DNA of 64,000 bases, taken from NCBI RefSeq assembly GCF_016808335.1, contig NC_053146.1:9307015-9371014 (forward strand), read 5' to 3'. A program made the position numbers and the translations under genes. Origin of the DNA: Panicum virgatum. Lineage: Eukaryota; Streptophyta; Magnoliopsida; Poales; Poaceae. Shown in pieces: positions 34,698 through 47,106 of the stretch; within the stretch, counting starts at the first letter, position 1; every line of letters begins with the position of its first letter. Under the pieces are notes generated by a model that saw only the letters and a program-made list of their open reading frames with translations, was not told the DNA's origin and did no database searches.

Positions 34698-37600
34698 CTA
34701 CAGGCTTCCATCCCCCCCTTGCGGGTCTTCAGTGGCGTCGAATTCGGCGATGGGAGGGATGTCTGCTTCGAGCTTCTCGGCGAGGATGGTGGTGAACTCC
34801 TCCGCGGCCGCGTCAGCTTCGTCCATGATGGCCGACGCGGCATCCGCATCAGCGTCATCGGGAACGACGTACCCCGACGACACCCTCTAAAGATCCATGA
34901 CGCAGTGTGTCGAGGCCACGGCGAGGGCCCGCAGGACACCGAGGCGGAAGGTGCTCTTGGCATGCTCGGCAATCCGACCCCCTAGCGCTCGCAGGCAGCT
35001 GATCACCGAATTGCCCGAGACAGCACCCTCCCCCACGAGCTCTTGACACATGCTCACGGCGGTTTGCTCCAGCTCGGCGAACTCCGCCTGCGCCGCCGTG
35101 AGTGCTGTGTGGACCGCTTCCTTCGCTGCAGACTCGTCCGCCACCTTTCTGCCTCAGCTCTGAGCAAAGGAAATCAATGTAAGCTACGAAAAGAAACAAA
35201 CCAACGAAAATTCGAAGGTACTTACCCATGATACTTTTCTGCACCTCTTCCCTCTGGACTCGGGTGGCCTCTTCGTGCGAGGACAAGGAGTCTTCCTTCT
35301 GCTCTGCCGCGGCCCTCTGGACATCCCGCTCACCGATAACCCGCGCCAGATCCACCTCCAGCGTCTGCTGACGCGCTCCCAGATCCGCCATCTTAGTGTT
35401 AGCCTCGACGTTCTTGAGCACTAGCTCGGCATTGTGCTGCCCGAGCTGGCCCATCTGGGAGTACATCCGAGTCATCTCGGCGCTCTTCTCGCGCGAGATT
35501 TACCTCAGCTGCTGCAAGTGAAAGGGTGTGGGTAAAAGCATGTTAAAGCCGAAATCGGATCCGAGCAATTTTCAGGGCAAAGCATTTACCTGGCTGACCT
35601 GGTAATCCGTCCCCTGATGGAGCTGGAATGCATGGTCGAGGGCTTGCAAGATCTCGCGACGGACGTTAAGCTGCACATTCCAGGCCTCCTCCTCCTCTTG
35701 CTCCTTGCGGAGAAATTCCGAGGGGAGCCCGGACGGGACAATTGCCCCGTGATGGGGCCCCTCGGACGTCCCCGCCTCGAGCACATCCGCGCCGGCCGAT
35801 GTGAACTCGGCGATGTGCATGGCGGCGCTTGCCGCAGCAGCAGGGTCGATGTCCATCGAATTCCCGTACTCCTGGCTGCTGTCCGGCAACTCCACCACCG
35901 CCACCATGCTCCCCTGCGCCGTCCGCACCGGCACCACCACGACGACACCCTCGTCCCGGGCCCCGATGGGCTCTGAGACGGGGGCTCCTTCGACCCCTGG
36001 CGCCCCTAGCGCCGTCTCTTCCTCTGCAACGCCCTCGACCTCAGCCCTCGGGGGCTCGAGGATGAGGGCCTCCCCCTCCACGTGGTCGGCGGAGCGCTCC
36101 TGCGCCCCCCCAACAGCTTCTCCTTCTGCGACCAGCCAGGCGGTGCTAGCCGCGCCGCCCCGGCCGGCCTCAACTCCAACGACTGCCCGGGCGGCGCCGT
36201 CCGGGCCGCCCCGGCCGGTCTCCTCGGCGTTGTCAGCCTGAGCGGCTGCTTCAGCTCCGCTCTGGCCGGCGTCACCCTCCTCCCCTTGTGCCCGAGCTTG
36301 CTGGGCCACCTGGGCCCCTCGAGCCATGGCCTCCCGTAGCTTCGCGGCCGCCGCCACGAGGTCCACGGTAGGCAGGGGCTATGGCGCCGTGTGCGGTGTG
36401 CTGCATGCCCCAATCTTGAGGGCCTTGGCAGGGGCAAGCTGCACCGCATCCTTGGCGACGGCCCCGGGGCTGGAAATCGAGGAACAGAGGTTGAGGACAA
36501 CGGGATCGAAAAATCGATCAAACACGCAACAGAAACAAAACCCAAAAGTTTACTTACCCGGATCGAGCACTCATGCTCCGCTTCCTCGTGGTGCTTCTTC
36601 GGGCCCGCGGCACCGCGCCGCCCCTCGAAGACTGTCCCAAGGGCGCCCCCTCGTGTCGGCCTCGTCGCCACGGATCAGCACCTGGGGCGCGGGCGTCTCC
36701 TCACCGGCTGCCGGAGGGGATGACTCCCGCTCCGCACCCTCGAGGGAAGGGCACGCCGTTGACTCTGCCTCGGCCCTTGTCTCTTCCGGCGCCGCCGGCG
36801 CCCACTCGTCATCCTCCCACTGGTAGGTCGGCGGCAGGGGGGCTCGAACCCGCTGCCGTCTCGTCGTCCCCCAGAGCGTGGTCCTCGGCATCCGAGTCCT
36901 CCTCCTCCTCCTCGTCCATGGACTCAGGCGTGGCAGGCCGCGGCTTCCCCTCCGAGCGTGCAATCTTGCACGCCTTGTCGTGCCTCGCCTTCCGTTTCCT
37001 CTTCCTCTCGACCTTTGCCTCCGCCGCCTCCTTCCGCCTTTTCATATTCTCCGCGTGGAGGCGGTTGATCTGGCGTTCTTCCGGGACCGGGGGCTTCGAG
37101 GTGCCGCACCTCAACCCCTGCAAAGCATGCCCGAGTTGGAGTCAGGAAAAGGGGCCGCACAAGACACAACGGATTCAGAATCAAAACTTACCAGAGAAAT
37201 GTACCCCGCCTCGGGGCGCATCTTGATTCTCCAAAGATCCTCGGGATCGTGGGGGAACTCCGCCACCGCATACTTTGCCCTTCAGGCGGAGGTGGTGCGG
37301 GAAAGCAGCTTGTACGATGTCCTCGAGCCTTCCACCTGGCTCCCGGGGGTGAGCTGGAAAATCGGCAGGGCCCTTTCCACGAGAGGGATCACCCTCTGCC
37401 AGTAGAAGTTTGCGATGACGGCCGCTGCCGTCAACCCCTTCCTCGCCAGATGCGCCAGCGCGTCAGTGAGGACTTCGAGCTTCGCTTGCTGCGCTGGGGG
37501 CGACACCCCCCAGTCCCACTTCGGTGGTCGCTCCCGGAGTACTCTGTTGGTAAACACTGGGAGCGCGCCGTGGTAGTTCCGAAGGTAGAACCACCCTCGG

Positions 37601-38106
37601 CTCCACCCGGCGTTGTTCGTCGTCATCTTGCAGGAGATGTAGAGGTTCTTCCGGGTCGGGCGGACGTGGAGCGTCAGGCCACCGGCGCGCGCGAACTGCT
37701 TCGGTTGGCCCCTCGCATTCTCGACGAAGAGTTCGCCGCGGAACAGATGGATCCAGAGGTCCCAGTGGGCTTCGATGCCGAGGTACCCCTCATAGACGGC
37801 GACGAAGACCGCCGCTTGCGAGATGGAGTTGGGGCTGAAGTTGTGCAGCTCCACTCCGTAGTACTCACACAAAGCCCGCATAAACCTGCTGACGGGGATG
37901 CCGAAGCCCCGCTCGTGAAGGCGCACGAAGCTCACGACGTAGCCTTGTGGGGGCTTTGGCTCGGTCTCGTTCGGACGCGGGGAAATACACGCCGGCGCCC
38001 CCGAGTCGGAGTTCCGCGGTAGCAGCCGGTCGGCGACCAACTGCTCCAGAATCGCCACGGTGGCAGAGGATTTCCCCCACGGCAAGGGCTCCTGGATGTC
38101 CGACAT
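34698..38106 (-). pseudogene. Antisense five-exon gene of inner Tat element (aORF)
   Basis: On the strand opposite pol, a reading frame starts ATG 38106 and can be joined through plausible GT-AG introns: exon 1 38106-37192 (donor GTAAGTTTTG), exon 2 37117-36558 (acceptor TTTGCAG, donor GTAAGTAAAC), exon 3 36469-35590 (donor GTAAATGC), exon 4 35511-35226 (donor GTAAGTAC) and exon 5 35159-34698. Exon 1 encodes a globular region with ERGFGIPVSRFMRAL and GVELHNFSPNSI. This resembles the family known as 'putative gypsy type transposon' (Pfam Transposase_28), a name that does not imply transposase activity. Exons 2 to 5 encode low-complexity, acidic or basic, and coiled-coil-like sequence. Lesions include a TGA at 37282, a probable frameshift near 36840 (G run), a TAG in exon 3 near 36380, a TAA in exon 4 near 35499 and a TAG at 34887. 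Antisense extra frames are established for Tat elements such as Grande; the function is unknown. Confidence 0.75.
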
Positions 38107-40695
38107 CTCTTCGAGTCGAGGAGGGATGTGGGAATGAGGGCTTTGGGATGGCTAAGGTACGCTCTCACTCTCCTTCCTCTTCCTCCTTTCGCTCTTGGCT
38201 GCAGGCTCAGGATGCAGGGGAGGCAGAGAAGGCAAAGAAAGGCGAAGGCAAATGGCCAGGTGAGCCCAAAGCAACCGCTTCCCTTTCGTTTTTTATTCAC
38301 CGCGATGGACGGGTCCGCGGCCACAGCCCGAATCGACCGCATTGAATGCGGTAGATTACGCTGTCACTGACGGCTGGGGCCCCACGACCGCGGAGTCTCC
38401 CACGCGCGCACATAGCAATAACTGCGGCACAGTAATCGGCAGGCGCGGCGCGACTATCGCACTATCCCACACGTCAGCCGCCGCCCACGCCGCTTTGTCT
38501 GCCCGAGGCTGTCGCCTGAAAAGGCGCGCCCGCACCGTACGAATCGGGCCACGTCGCCCCCAACCAGCGGAATACCCACGCGCGTGACTGGCGACTCCGC
38601 GCCGTCTCCGAATCATGACGGAATATTCCTTCCCGGGGCTCTATACCCTCGAAGGAATCGCATTCCGAGGCCTTACGGATCAGGGGTTCGAAGGCTGTCC
38701 CTTCGGAGGTTCGACAGGCGCCCCAGATCACCAGAGTCAGGGACTGCAGGGATGTGCCGTACAAGCCACCCTCGAATGCGGAGTTCGAGACATCCTACGC
38801 AGTGTTCAAGGCCAATCGAGGGTGCCTAGAAGAAGGATCCCATCTAGAGAGAGCACCGAGCCCTCGGACACCATCGAACGGGTCCGAGCCTTGCCTAGCG
38901 TACCTTCGCAAGCGCTTTATGTGACGTGTCCATGGACCACGAGCCGACCCTTATCGAATGGGGCACGGACGTCCACTTGAACAACCCGCTAACAGCTCAC
39001 CGAAGCAGCCATAGCTCGCGGCTCGGGCATGGGTAGCATGGTGCGCTTCACCCCTCTTCCCTGCGGAAGGGCGACGAGGGTCGTAATCAAAGTCTAGAGT
39101 TCCCCTGAACGCCTTCCCATGGGCCTAGGCTCGGGGGCTCCTCGCACACCACGGTTCAAAACCGCACCCTCGAATAAGTTGACGACCATCAATTGTGAAG
39201 CTCCACGTGTATAACCAAATCCCCCGCTATTAACGAGCGCTCCCCTGATGGTTAAGCTTAGCACCGGGTCGCTGTTCCAGCACGGGAATGCCGAGGGCGG
39301 CAGAAAGAGTGCCGTTGCCGGCTGAAAAAGACGCTGGACGGCCACCCCGGTGAGGCAACCCAGTGGGATAACGTTTATAGCCCTTGGACGAGCACAAACT
39401 CTCCTCCAAGGCCTCGGGGGCTACACCCGCGGGTGTGCTGACGCGCCCCCGCGAAGGAGACTTCACACATATTCGAGGGCCGTAACCCTCTATGCATCCC
39501 TATACCCTCGATCATCCTCCCCGAATGGAAAAAAGGAAACTTTATTGCTCGATACAAACAAAGATTACATAGGGTTACCGGCGCGAAGCCATCGAAAGAT
39601 ACAAACACGTTGCCACATACGTGGCAATTTTCCCTGTCTTGGGGAGGCGCGAGTGACGAAGAAAGGCACCGAGCAACTGGCTGAAGCAACGGCCAGGCTG
39701 CTAGGGATGCGAGGAGCAGCCCCCAGGCCGCACGGATCCAGCGGGATGCTCTCCTCGCAAGCTTTCTTCTAGCGTCTCCTCCACCAAAGACCACGCGGGG
39801 GGTCGAGCTGGCGGACAGCGCCCTCCCGAGAGCAACCTTGTTGCCAGAGGGCGATGCGAAGAACAGCCACCGGACCTGGCGCCAGCGCCACGGTCAGGCA
39901 TCTCCATCCCCCTTCAGGCTAGGGGACATCGCAGGAGCAGGACCCCACGGGCCCAATGCTCTTCTGCGGATCCCACTTAAGCTGAGGGATGGTGTGCACA
40001 CCCTCTCCGGTCTTCCCCCGCCGCTCGCAAGCATTCTTCTAGCGCCAAAGCCTAAAAAACCCAGGCCACCCCATCTGGGGGGGCGGACACGAGAGGCTAA
40101 GTAAAACATTACAAAATTTGGGCAAGGCTAGAAGAAAGAGTAGGGAGGTTGGAGAGGAAAGGGAACCCCACGACCCCTATTTATAGCTACGTCGGGCTCC
40201 AAGCTTCAGGCCTGTCAATGGGCAAGGGCTTGGACTGCCCGTGACGACGCAACCCTCCACGAAAGAAAGATGCTTTCGATCACCGCGCCGAGACGCGACC
40301 GAACAAAATAAAGCGGAGCTGAGCCCCTGGACGCTAAGCGGTGCAGCATCGGCTCAGGCCGACTGCCCTCGAACGGCGTGCCGCAAAGCAACCAGGAACG
40401 CCGGGGCCAAGGCCCTACGCGCGGGACAGCGCGATGAAAGCACCAGCTGCCAAGCAGCGGGAGCCATCGTCGCCCTGGCCCCCCTCAGCGCGCGGACACG
40501 TCTTGTCCTTGAAACAAACAAACAAAGAGGCGCGCGCCGCGAAGTACTCCTTCCGCGGGCGCACTACCCCGACCGGCGTGTTGTCACATCCGCCGGACTG
40601 GCGCTCAGGCGCATCTAGCGGGTGCGCGGCATTGATTGATCACGTCAAGGGGGAAATCGCCGAATCACCCTTTGGCCGAATCCTTTGACTCGACC
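38107..40695. other. Non-coding region between antisense gene and 3' LTR, inner Tat
   Basis: About 2.6 kb of GC-rich DNA has many short overlapping frames, none with recognised features. The upstream side (38107-38400) should contain the promoter of the antisense gene, but no clear TATA box was picked out. At 39530-39570 the minus strand carries AATAAA followed by a T-rich tract, possibly a second antisense transcript end. Confidence 0.5.
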
Positions 40696-40712
40696 AAAGC
40701 CTCGGGGGCTAC
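40696..40712 (+). other. Polypurine tract region of inner Tat element
   Basis: AAAGCCTCGGGGGCTAC directly precedes the TGTCGG start of the 3' LTR. The same GCTCGGGGGCT motif precedes the outer element's 3' LTR at 47796-47806. Confidence 0.65.
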
Positions 40713-42147
40713 TGTCGGGTACCACGATTAGGGACACTAATCGGGGTACTAAGATCGCTTTTAAACACAAACACATGTTAAGGTAACTGGGCCCACGAAG
40801 GCCCACGGCCTCCTTCCAATCTGAAAGAAAGGAAAGGACTCAACGAAGCCCAGCATGCGGCCCATTCGCACCCCTCTCGGGCCCACGGGACGATCTCCGC
40901 CTCGCTCGAGGGCTCCTATCGAGACCCTCGACTGCGCCCCGCATCTCCGCCTCGCTCGAGGGTAGCGAACCTACCCTCGAGCATGCGACTCACCTCCGCC
41001 TCGCTCGAGGCCACCCCTCGGCATAAGGACAAACGGCCCCGCCGCTCAACTGCTTGGCGTACGGGGGAATTAAAAGCCGACCACTCCTCCACGGCGCCCA
41101 GGACAGACGGTGTCAGATCGCCATTCCTCGTGATGGCTGCGACCGGAGTCCCATCCACTGACTTCGGTCACTGCTCCGCCATCCCGGACGCTGTGGCGGC
41201 ACTGTGGAACCTGCGACGCGGGACAAGACGCGCTCAGCACAGTCCCCGTTACTATTCTGCCAACTCCGGTTGACCGGACTCCACCTCATCATACGCAAGG
41301 CTCTGGACTCGCCTCCTGCTTGGGAAAAGACCGGGCGACGCCACGTACCCCTCCTCGAGGGATGCTCAGCACACGCAGCTGAAGTCCCGGACCTCCCACC
41401 TCGAGGGGTCTGGGACCTCCACGTGTCTCCCGGACCTCTTAGAGTGCACGCCAACACTCCGTCCAAGGGGTCCGGGACCACCGCGTGCCTCGCCACCGCT
41501 GGGGCACGCAGGATTCTGACTTGCAGGGCCCACAGAGCGCCATATCTAGAGGCCCGTACACCCTACAGTGACGACCACGCCGCCTGCAGGAGCTGGCAGG
41601 ACGCCGGCGCGATCTCCGCAGGACCAAGGATGATATCCAGGACGACTGTCACGCCTGACGCCATGCCCCACAGTGTACTTCCTACAGTGTTCGGTCACTG
41701 TACCCCCGTGATTGAGGGGAAAACTACGACTTCCACACCTCCACTCATGTACACCGCCCCTCCTTGTGACGATAAAAGGAGGAGGCGGGCTTCCTTTAAA
41801 CGGGGGGACGGGCGGACGGACTGACTCACTCACTTTTGCGGTCGCTTCTGGTCATCAGCTACCGCGGTCACCTACATTCACGATCATCGCCATACCCGAC
41901 TCCTCTTCTAGCAGAGACCTAGGAGCTTCCCTCCCTCTCTCACCTCGCTTGTACCCCCTACTACAAGCACTCCGGGTGCAAGATAATACAGTGCCCTCGC
42001 ACACCCCCTTTCCTGGACATACGGCCCCGCGGCCGGAACCAGGATAAACTGTGCGTTACTGTGTTGCCTCTTGCATCATCATCTGGGATGAGGAAACACA
42101 CAGCATTTACTAGTTGGGATCCAGGCCCCCAGGTCGGGACACCGACA
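40713..42147 (+). repeat. 3' LTR of inner Tat element
   Basis: It spans 1435 bp from TGTCGGGTACCACG to ACACCGACA, then the AGATC target duplication. It has one 49-bp unit fewer than the 5' LTR, and its TATA box is altered to GATAAAA (about 41771). Confidence 0.95.
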
Positions 42148-44105
42148 AGATCTCAGTAATAACTAACTTCCTATTGGAGGATATACTCCACAATCGGGAA
42201 GCCACTGGACGAATCTCAAAGTGGGCAGTTGAACTGGGAGCCTTGGAAATCAACTCCAAGCCAAGAACAGCAATCAAGTCACATGCACTAGTCGACTTCT
42301 TAGCTGAATGGCAGGAAAATCAAATCCCAGCACCTCATAACATTCCAGAGCATTGGGTAATGTACTTTGACGGCTCACTCAAGCTCGACGGAGGCGGCGC
42401 GGGAGTTCTGTTCATCTCTCCCAAAGGAGAGCAATTGAAATATATATTCCAAATCTTGTTCATGGTCTCCAACAATAAAGCTGAATACGAGGCACTGCTA
42501 CATGGTCTTCGACTAGCAGTTTCTCTTGGCATCAAGCGACTACTTGTTTACAGCGATTCTCTACTCGTCGTCCAGCAAGTCAATAAAGAATGGGACATCA
42601 ACAAGGATACAATGGATGCATACATTGAAGAAATCAGAAAGCTCAAAAACAAGTTCTCAGGATTGGAAATCCACCACATAGATCGCGATAACAATGTGGG
42701 AGCCGATGTCCTTTCCAAATTTGGATCTACTCGAGCAGCCGTTCCACCTGGAGTTTTTGTCCACGAACTTCATTATCCATCAATCAAGGTACAAAGCCAA
42801 CAAGCCACTGACACGGAGGCCCCGGCCACAGTCAGGGAAGTACTGATGATCGAAGAAGATTGGCGGATCCAGTTTATCGACTTCATCAAGGAGTTCAAGC
42901 TTCCACCACATGTCGATACTAAAAGCATTGAAGCTGCACGTATCATCAGGTGTAGCAAAGGTTTCACCCTTGTTGGCGACAACCTATACAAGCGCTCTGC
43001 TTCTGGCATCCTCATGAAGTGCGTTACCCTTGAAGAAGACAAAGACATCCTCAAAGAGATACACAAAGGAGTTTGCGGCAACCACGCCGCGTCAAGGACA
43101 CTAGTCAGCAAGGCTTACAGATCAGGCTTCTTCTGGCTAACTGTTGTTTCAGACGCAGAAGACCTCGTCAGACGGTGCCCTGGTTGCCAATTCTTCGGCA
43201 AAAAGACTCACGTCCCAGCACATAACCAGATAACAATCCCTCCATCATGGCCATTCGCCTGTTGGAGTTTGGGCATGATCGGACCATTAACCGTAGCTTC
43301 AGGAGGATTCAATCATGTGCTGGTAGCAGTCGATAAGTTCACCAAGTGAATCGAGTACAAGCCCATTGTTAAGATCTCATCCGACAGAGCAGTGGATTTC
43401 ATCTCTGACATCATTCACCAGTTCGGATTTCCTCACACCATCATTACGGATCTTGGCTCTAACTTCACGTCATAATCTTTTTGGGATTTCTGTGCTAATT
43501 CCTGCATTGAGGTCAAATATGCTTCAGTAGCTCACACTCGAGCAAAAGGTCAAGTAGAGCGCATCATTGGCTTAGTACTCGACGCATTGAAGAAAAGACT
43601 ATGACGCTAACACCAATAAAGGTGTCAAGTGGATTTAAGAACTACCCCATGTAGTCTGGAGGCTGCGAACGCAGCCCAGCAAAGCAACTGGACAGTCTCC
43701 TTTCTTCTTCACTTATGGGTCAGAGGATATACTACCCGCTGATATCATGTGGAAATCTCCAAGAGTAGAAGCCTATCAAGAAGGAGAAGCAGATGAAGCT
43801 CGACAAATTGAGTTAGATTCAGTCGAAGAAGCCAGAATCAATGCTTTAACTCAATCGGCTAGATATCTTCAAGGAGTCAGACACTATCATGATCGCAATG
43901 TCCAGCAAAGATCTTTTAATGTTGGAGATCTGGTATTATGAAGGATTCAAGATGAAACAGAATTGCACAAGTTAAATTCCAAATGGAAGGGTCCTTTCAT
44001 CGTAATTAAGGTTAAAGGACCCGGATCATACAGAATCTCTAATGTAGATGGCAACGAGGTACCCAATTCCTGGAATATTGAGCACTTGTGTAGATTTCAT
44101 CCTTG
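42148..44105 (+). pseudogene. Outer Tat pol, part 2 (second RNase H, integrase)
   Basis: It continues the host frame immediately after the target duplication. A long clean stretch (42148-43349) encodes RISKWAVELGAL, then the second RNase H (MYFDGSLKLDGG, NKAEYEALL, YSDSLLVVQQ, NNVGADVLSKF) and the integrase zinc region (GVCGNHAASRTL with RRCPGCQFF). The first catalytic Asp of integrase is replaced by Gly (WSLGMIGPL instead of the usual WGLD form). A TGA at 43347-43349 and further stops follow. IITDLGSNF and GQVERIIG mark the second Asp and the Glu. The C-terminal module ends near 44100. It is not functional. Confidence 0.9.
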
Positions 44106-44279
44106 ATCAAAGTAACATGGTGATGTCAGTTGATCTCTTTAATAAAGCAAAGGTTTTCATTACCTTTTCGACTACATTAAAGACAGCATTCAATCTGGTA
44201 GCATCATTACTACCCTACAAAAAGGTTCATCCAATACCAACCAGGATAACCTATTCAGGATAGCTTACACAGTTTTCCA

Positions 44280-44790
44280 TCGGGATAACTACACAAGCCG
44301 CATCCTTGTACTTGACATAAAGGCACAACCTACTTGACGGAGTTCATCCTAACAGGTCAACTATAAGGAACTCCAGCCTTGCTTTAAAGGCAAAACTACT
44401 CTCCTGCTCAAGTAAGTTATGGATACTACTACATTTTGTCCATCTTGGGTAACCCGACGGGGTTCACCCTAACCGGTCAATCTTAGTAGTTACTCCAGTC
44501 TACAAGTTAGACACCCTATTCACAAACATGAATAGGTATTGGATATTTTTAAGATGGTTTCATCTTGGATAACCCGACGGGGCTCATCCTAACAGATCTA
44601 TCTTAGAAGTTACTCCTATCCTTGGTCAGGACACCCTACTCGCTTGCTCGAGTAGTTTCTGGATATCTTTGCAGTTTTTCTATCTGGATAATCTGACGAG
44701 ATCCACCCTAACTGATCAACTATAAAGATTACTCTATGTAAGCATTCTACTCGACTACTCGAGTAGTTTGTACATATCCTACGGTATCAG
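44280..44790. repeat. Tandem repeat, four units of 120 bp, 3' region of outer Tat
   Basis: The motif CCCGACGGGG(T/C)TCA(C/T)CCTAAC or a close variant recurs at 44331, 44451, 44571 and 44691, an exact 120-bp spacing. It is followed each time by a GATCAA/CTTAG-like stretch and GTAGTTACTCC. Units are diverged from each other. Tandem repeats in this position are known in Tat and Ogre elements. Confidence 0.85.
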
Positions 44791-44862
44791 ATCATACTTC
44801 TGAAGACACACCGATAGGATAAGAGCAATGTTTACAAAGACAATGAGTTGTTACAAGCAAGT

Positions 44863-47106
44863 TACTCTGCCAAGTTCTTCAGAATTTCCTCAGCGATCAC
44901 TTCTGATTCCGTACAATAGTCCCGAAATTTCTCATCAGAACAATCGGGAGCTATTCCTTTAGCTATGGGAGCTAAATTAAACTAAGACAAATAAGACTTG
45001 ACAACTCCTATTATGTGGGTCAGATAATTCTTGGAGGTAGCCGTCATGACATCAAAGATCTGCTTGGGAGCCTCTTCTAAACGCTCTACCAAGGACTTAC
45101 TATTCGACGACCCCACTTCAGAATTGACCATGTCTACAATGACCTGAGCTGTTGCTACCAGTCGAGGATTGTCACATGGAGAACCTGATGAAAGGATAAT
45201 TTAGTGATTATTATTGACAAAGCAATATCAGGACAAATGATCGAATACTCACAAGCTTGAGCAATTTGCAACTGTTCTTGAAGCATTGAATTTTCTTCCT
45301 GGAGTTTTGATCTTTCTTCTTCAAGGCTCTTGATCTGCCGCTTCATGTCACAAACTTCTAGATGATGCTTTCGGTTTGCTTCATACAGTTTGTTACGAGC
45401 AGCAAAGGATTCATCTAGTCGTTTGGCAATCAGGGCATTTTGCTGCTCCAAGATTTTTCGGTTGTCAATAGTCTTATATAAAGCATGAGACTTCAAGAAA
45501 GACCGATTGGCAACATCCTGTATCATACAAGGCAAGATTGGTTAGATGTCACCAAACTACTCGACGCATGCAAGTAACAGCAGAGGAAGGCTCACCTTGG
45601 TATATTTGAAACACCATTGCATGGAATCTGCGAGCTTCTTCATATTTTCCACAGACAACAATGGATCATCAAAGTGATCCTTTCCCAATTCTTCCTGGGT
45701 AGATTGTGGCATAGACTAAAAGGATACTAGTCGCACAGTTGGGTTCTTTGACCCTTCAGCTTTGTCACTGCCACATCCAACAGCGTTTGAAGTACCTTCA
45801 CCAGCAGCAGCAGGAGTAGATGCGGGTACCTCAAGAGACGGCTCCCTTGACGGCATGTCCACACTCGGGGAGAGAGTAGTCGAGTTCTCGATTAACCCAA
45901 TTACTGGAGAATCAGAGGTTGATCGAGTACTTGCTTCTGGACTACTCTCCATCTAGTTACGGAAGTCCTGGATCTGGTTTTTCTCTTGTGCTAGAAGATA
46001 TTGGATCCTAGCCAAGCAAGATTCTAAATAAGAAAGCTGAGGCAAACAGGATACAATTAAAGAATATTAGATTCTTACTGGCCAGCATCAACATGAGGTA
46101 TTTTTCTCCGCAGCAAAGCTCCAGGAGCGGCTTTCCGTTTCTTGCTATCATCGGAAGCAGCATCTACAGAGTTGGAGGCATACAAAGCCATGTCTTATAA
46201 TTTTTCTGCAAAAGAAGCAAAGGTCCGTCAGAAGATAAAAACTTTAATTACAAGTACTCGGCGGTGTTTTTCAACACTTACCCATGCATTTTCGGGAGGA
46301 TTCTTGGCCCAGAAAAGTGTTGGAGGCTTCAAAGATTTGTCAAAATTATCGAGTACTTTACAACATCTTCTGATTACATCAGAATGCGCCATTGGTTCTA
46401 GAGACATTCTGGTAGCATCTTCTTTCCCTTCATATCTAAAGGATGGATGTTGTCGATGCTGTAGAGGCTGGATCCGACAGCTCACAAAGGAGAAAACCAC
46501 GTGATCTCTGGTAACTCCCTTGTTTTTCACCTGTGCAATGACTCTAAGGAGGCACTCGACTTGTTGGCCACCAGGTCCTATACTTGTCCAGTTTTCTTGG
46601 ACTTGGGGGGCACCAGGAACTCTTTCTAGAAGAGGAGATTCAAAGTTCCTGACATGAAACAAGAATTTCTCCCACTCGAGTCCTTTACCCGATGGATCAT
46701 ACGCTAAGTACTCGTCCCGAGTTTCAGGGCGGAGTATTAGTTCACATCCGCCAACAACGGTAGGTTTGCTGGCATTTGGGACGGGAACAAGGATGAAGAA
46801 ATGTTGAAAAAGGTGAAAATGGGGAAGAATGCCAAGGAATGCTTTGCAGAAATGAGTGAAAATAGAAAGATGCAAAATAGATTGGGGAGTCAGATGATGC
46901 AATTGGATTCCCCAGAATTGCAGAAGAGCATAGAAAAATTCCGACACGGAAAGTGCAAGGCCACGTTCCACGAAATCACGGAACACAACGGTTTCAATGG
47001 TACCTTCCATAGGGTAATCTTCTCCTTTCCCTGCACGCCATTGGATCACGCCCTAAGTTTGGAGGAGACCCAAATTCTCCAGTTCTTGCACCACTGATTC
47101 AGACAT
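44863..47106 (-). pseudogene. Antisense five-exon gene of outer Tat element (aORF)
   Basis: On the opposite strand to pol, an ATG at 47106 opens exon 1 (47106-46282, donor GTAAGTG). This is followed by exon 2 (46205-46079, donor GTAAGAATC), exon 3 (about 46020-45596, donor GTGAGCC; acceptor uncertain), exon 4 (45518-45253, donor GTGAGTATTC) and exon 5 (45184-44863, ending TAA). Exon 1 resembles exon 1 of the inner element: ERGLALSVSEF, GIQLHHLTPQSI and FLGI..H..L at matching spacing. Exon 4 is a clear coiled coil (KRQIKSLEEERSKLQEEN). In-frame stops are seen at 47055-47053 and near 45955, 45716 and 44983. Gene number, exon number and order match the inner copy, so this is a lineage feature and not an accidental open frame. 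Function is unknown. Confidence 0.75.

Larger units (their letters stand above)
26084..42147 (+). mobile_element. Inner Tat-type Gypsy element, complete, 16 kb
   Basis: The element is 16,064 bp, begins TGTCGGGTACC and ends CCGACA. It is flanked by a perfect 5-bp target duplication AGATC (26079-26083 and 42148-42152), and the host pol frame continues across the junction. It has LTRs of 1477 and 1435 bp, a primer-binding site, gag, pol in Gypsy order with two RNase H domains, an antisense spliced gene downstream of integrase, and a purine tract CTCGGGGGCTAC before the 3' LTR. This layout is that of the Tat lineage (Grande, RIRE2, Retand relatives). Coding regions are interrupted by at least five stops and two frameshifts in gag-pol. 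Confidence 0.95.

Noticed and set aside
37249..38022. 257-codon plus-strand frame in the inner Tat element
   Set aside because: It is the shadow of the antisense gene exon 1 on the other strand, which has the better family match and splice sites.
39375..39794. Minus-strand frame with CHVC and CNLC, resembling a small zinc-binding protein
   Set aside because: The CX2C-X15-CX2C spacing is tempting, but an AATAAA overlaps just after it, no start or homologous exon is convincing, and only one copy is available.
44280..44790. Possible CRISPR-like array
   Set aside because: The 120-bp units are contiguous tandem repeats without unique spacers, in a plant retrotransposon.
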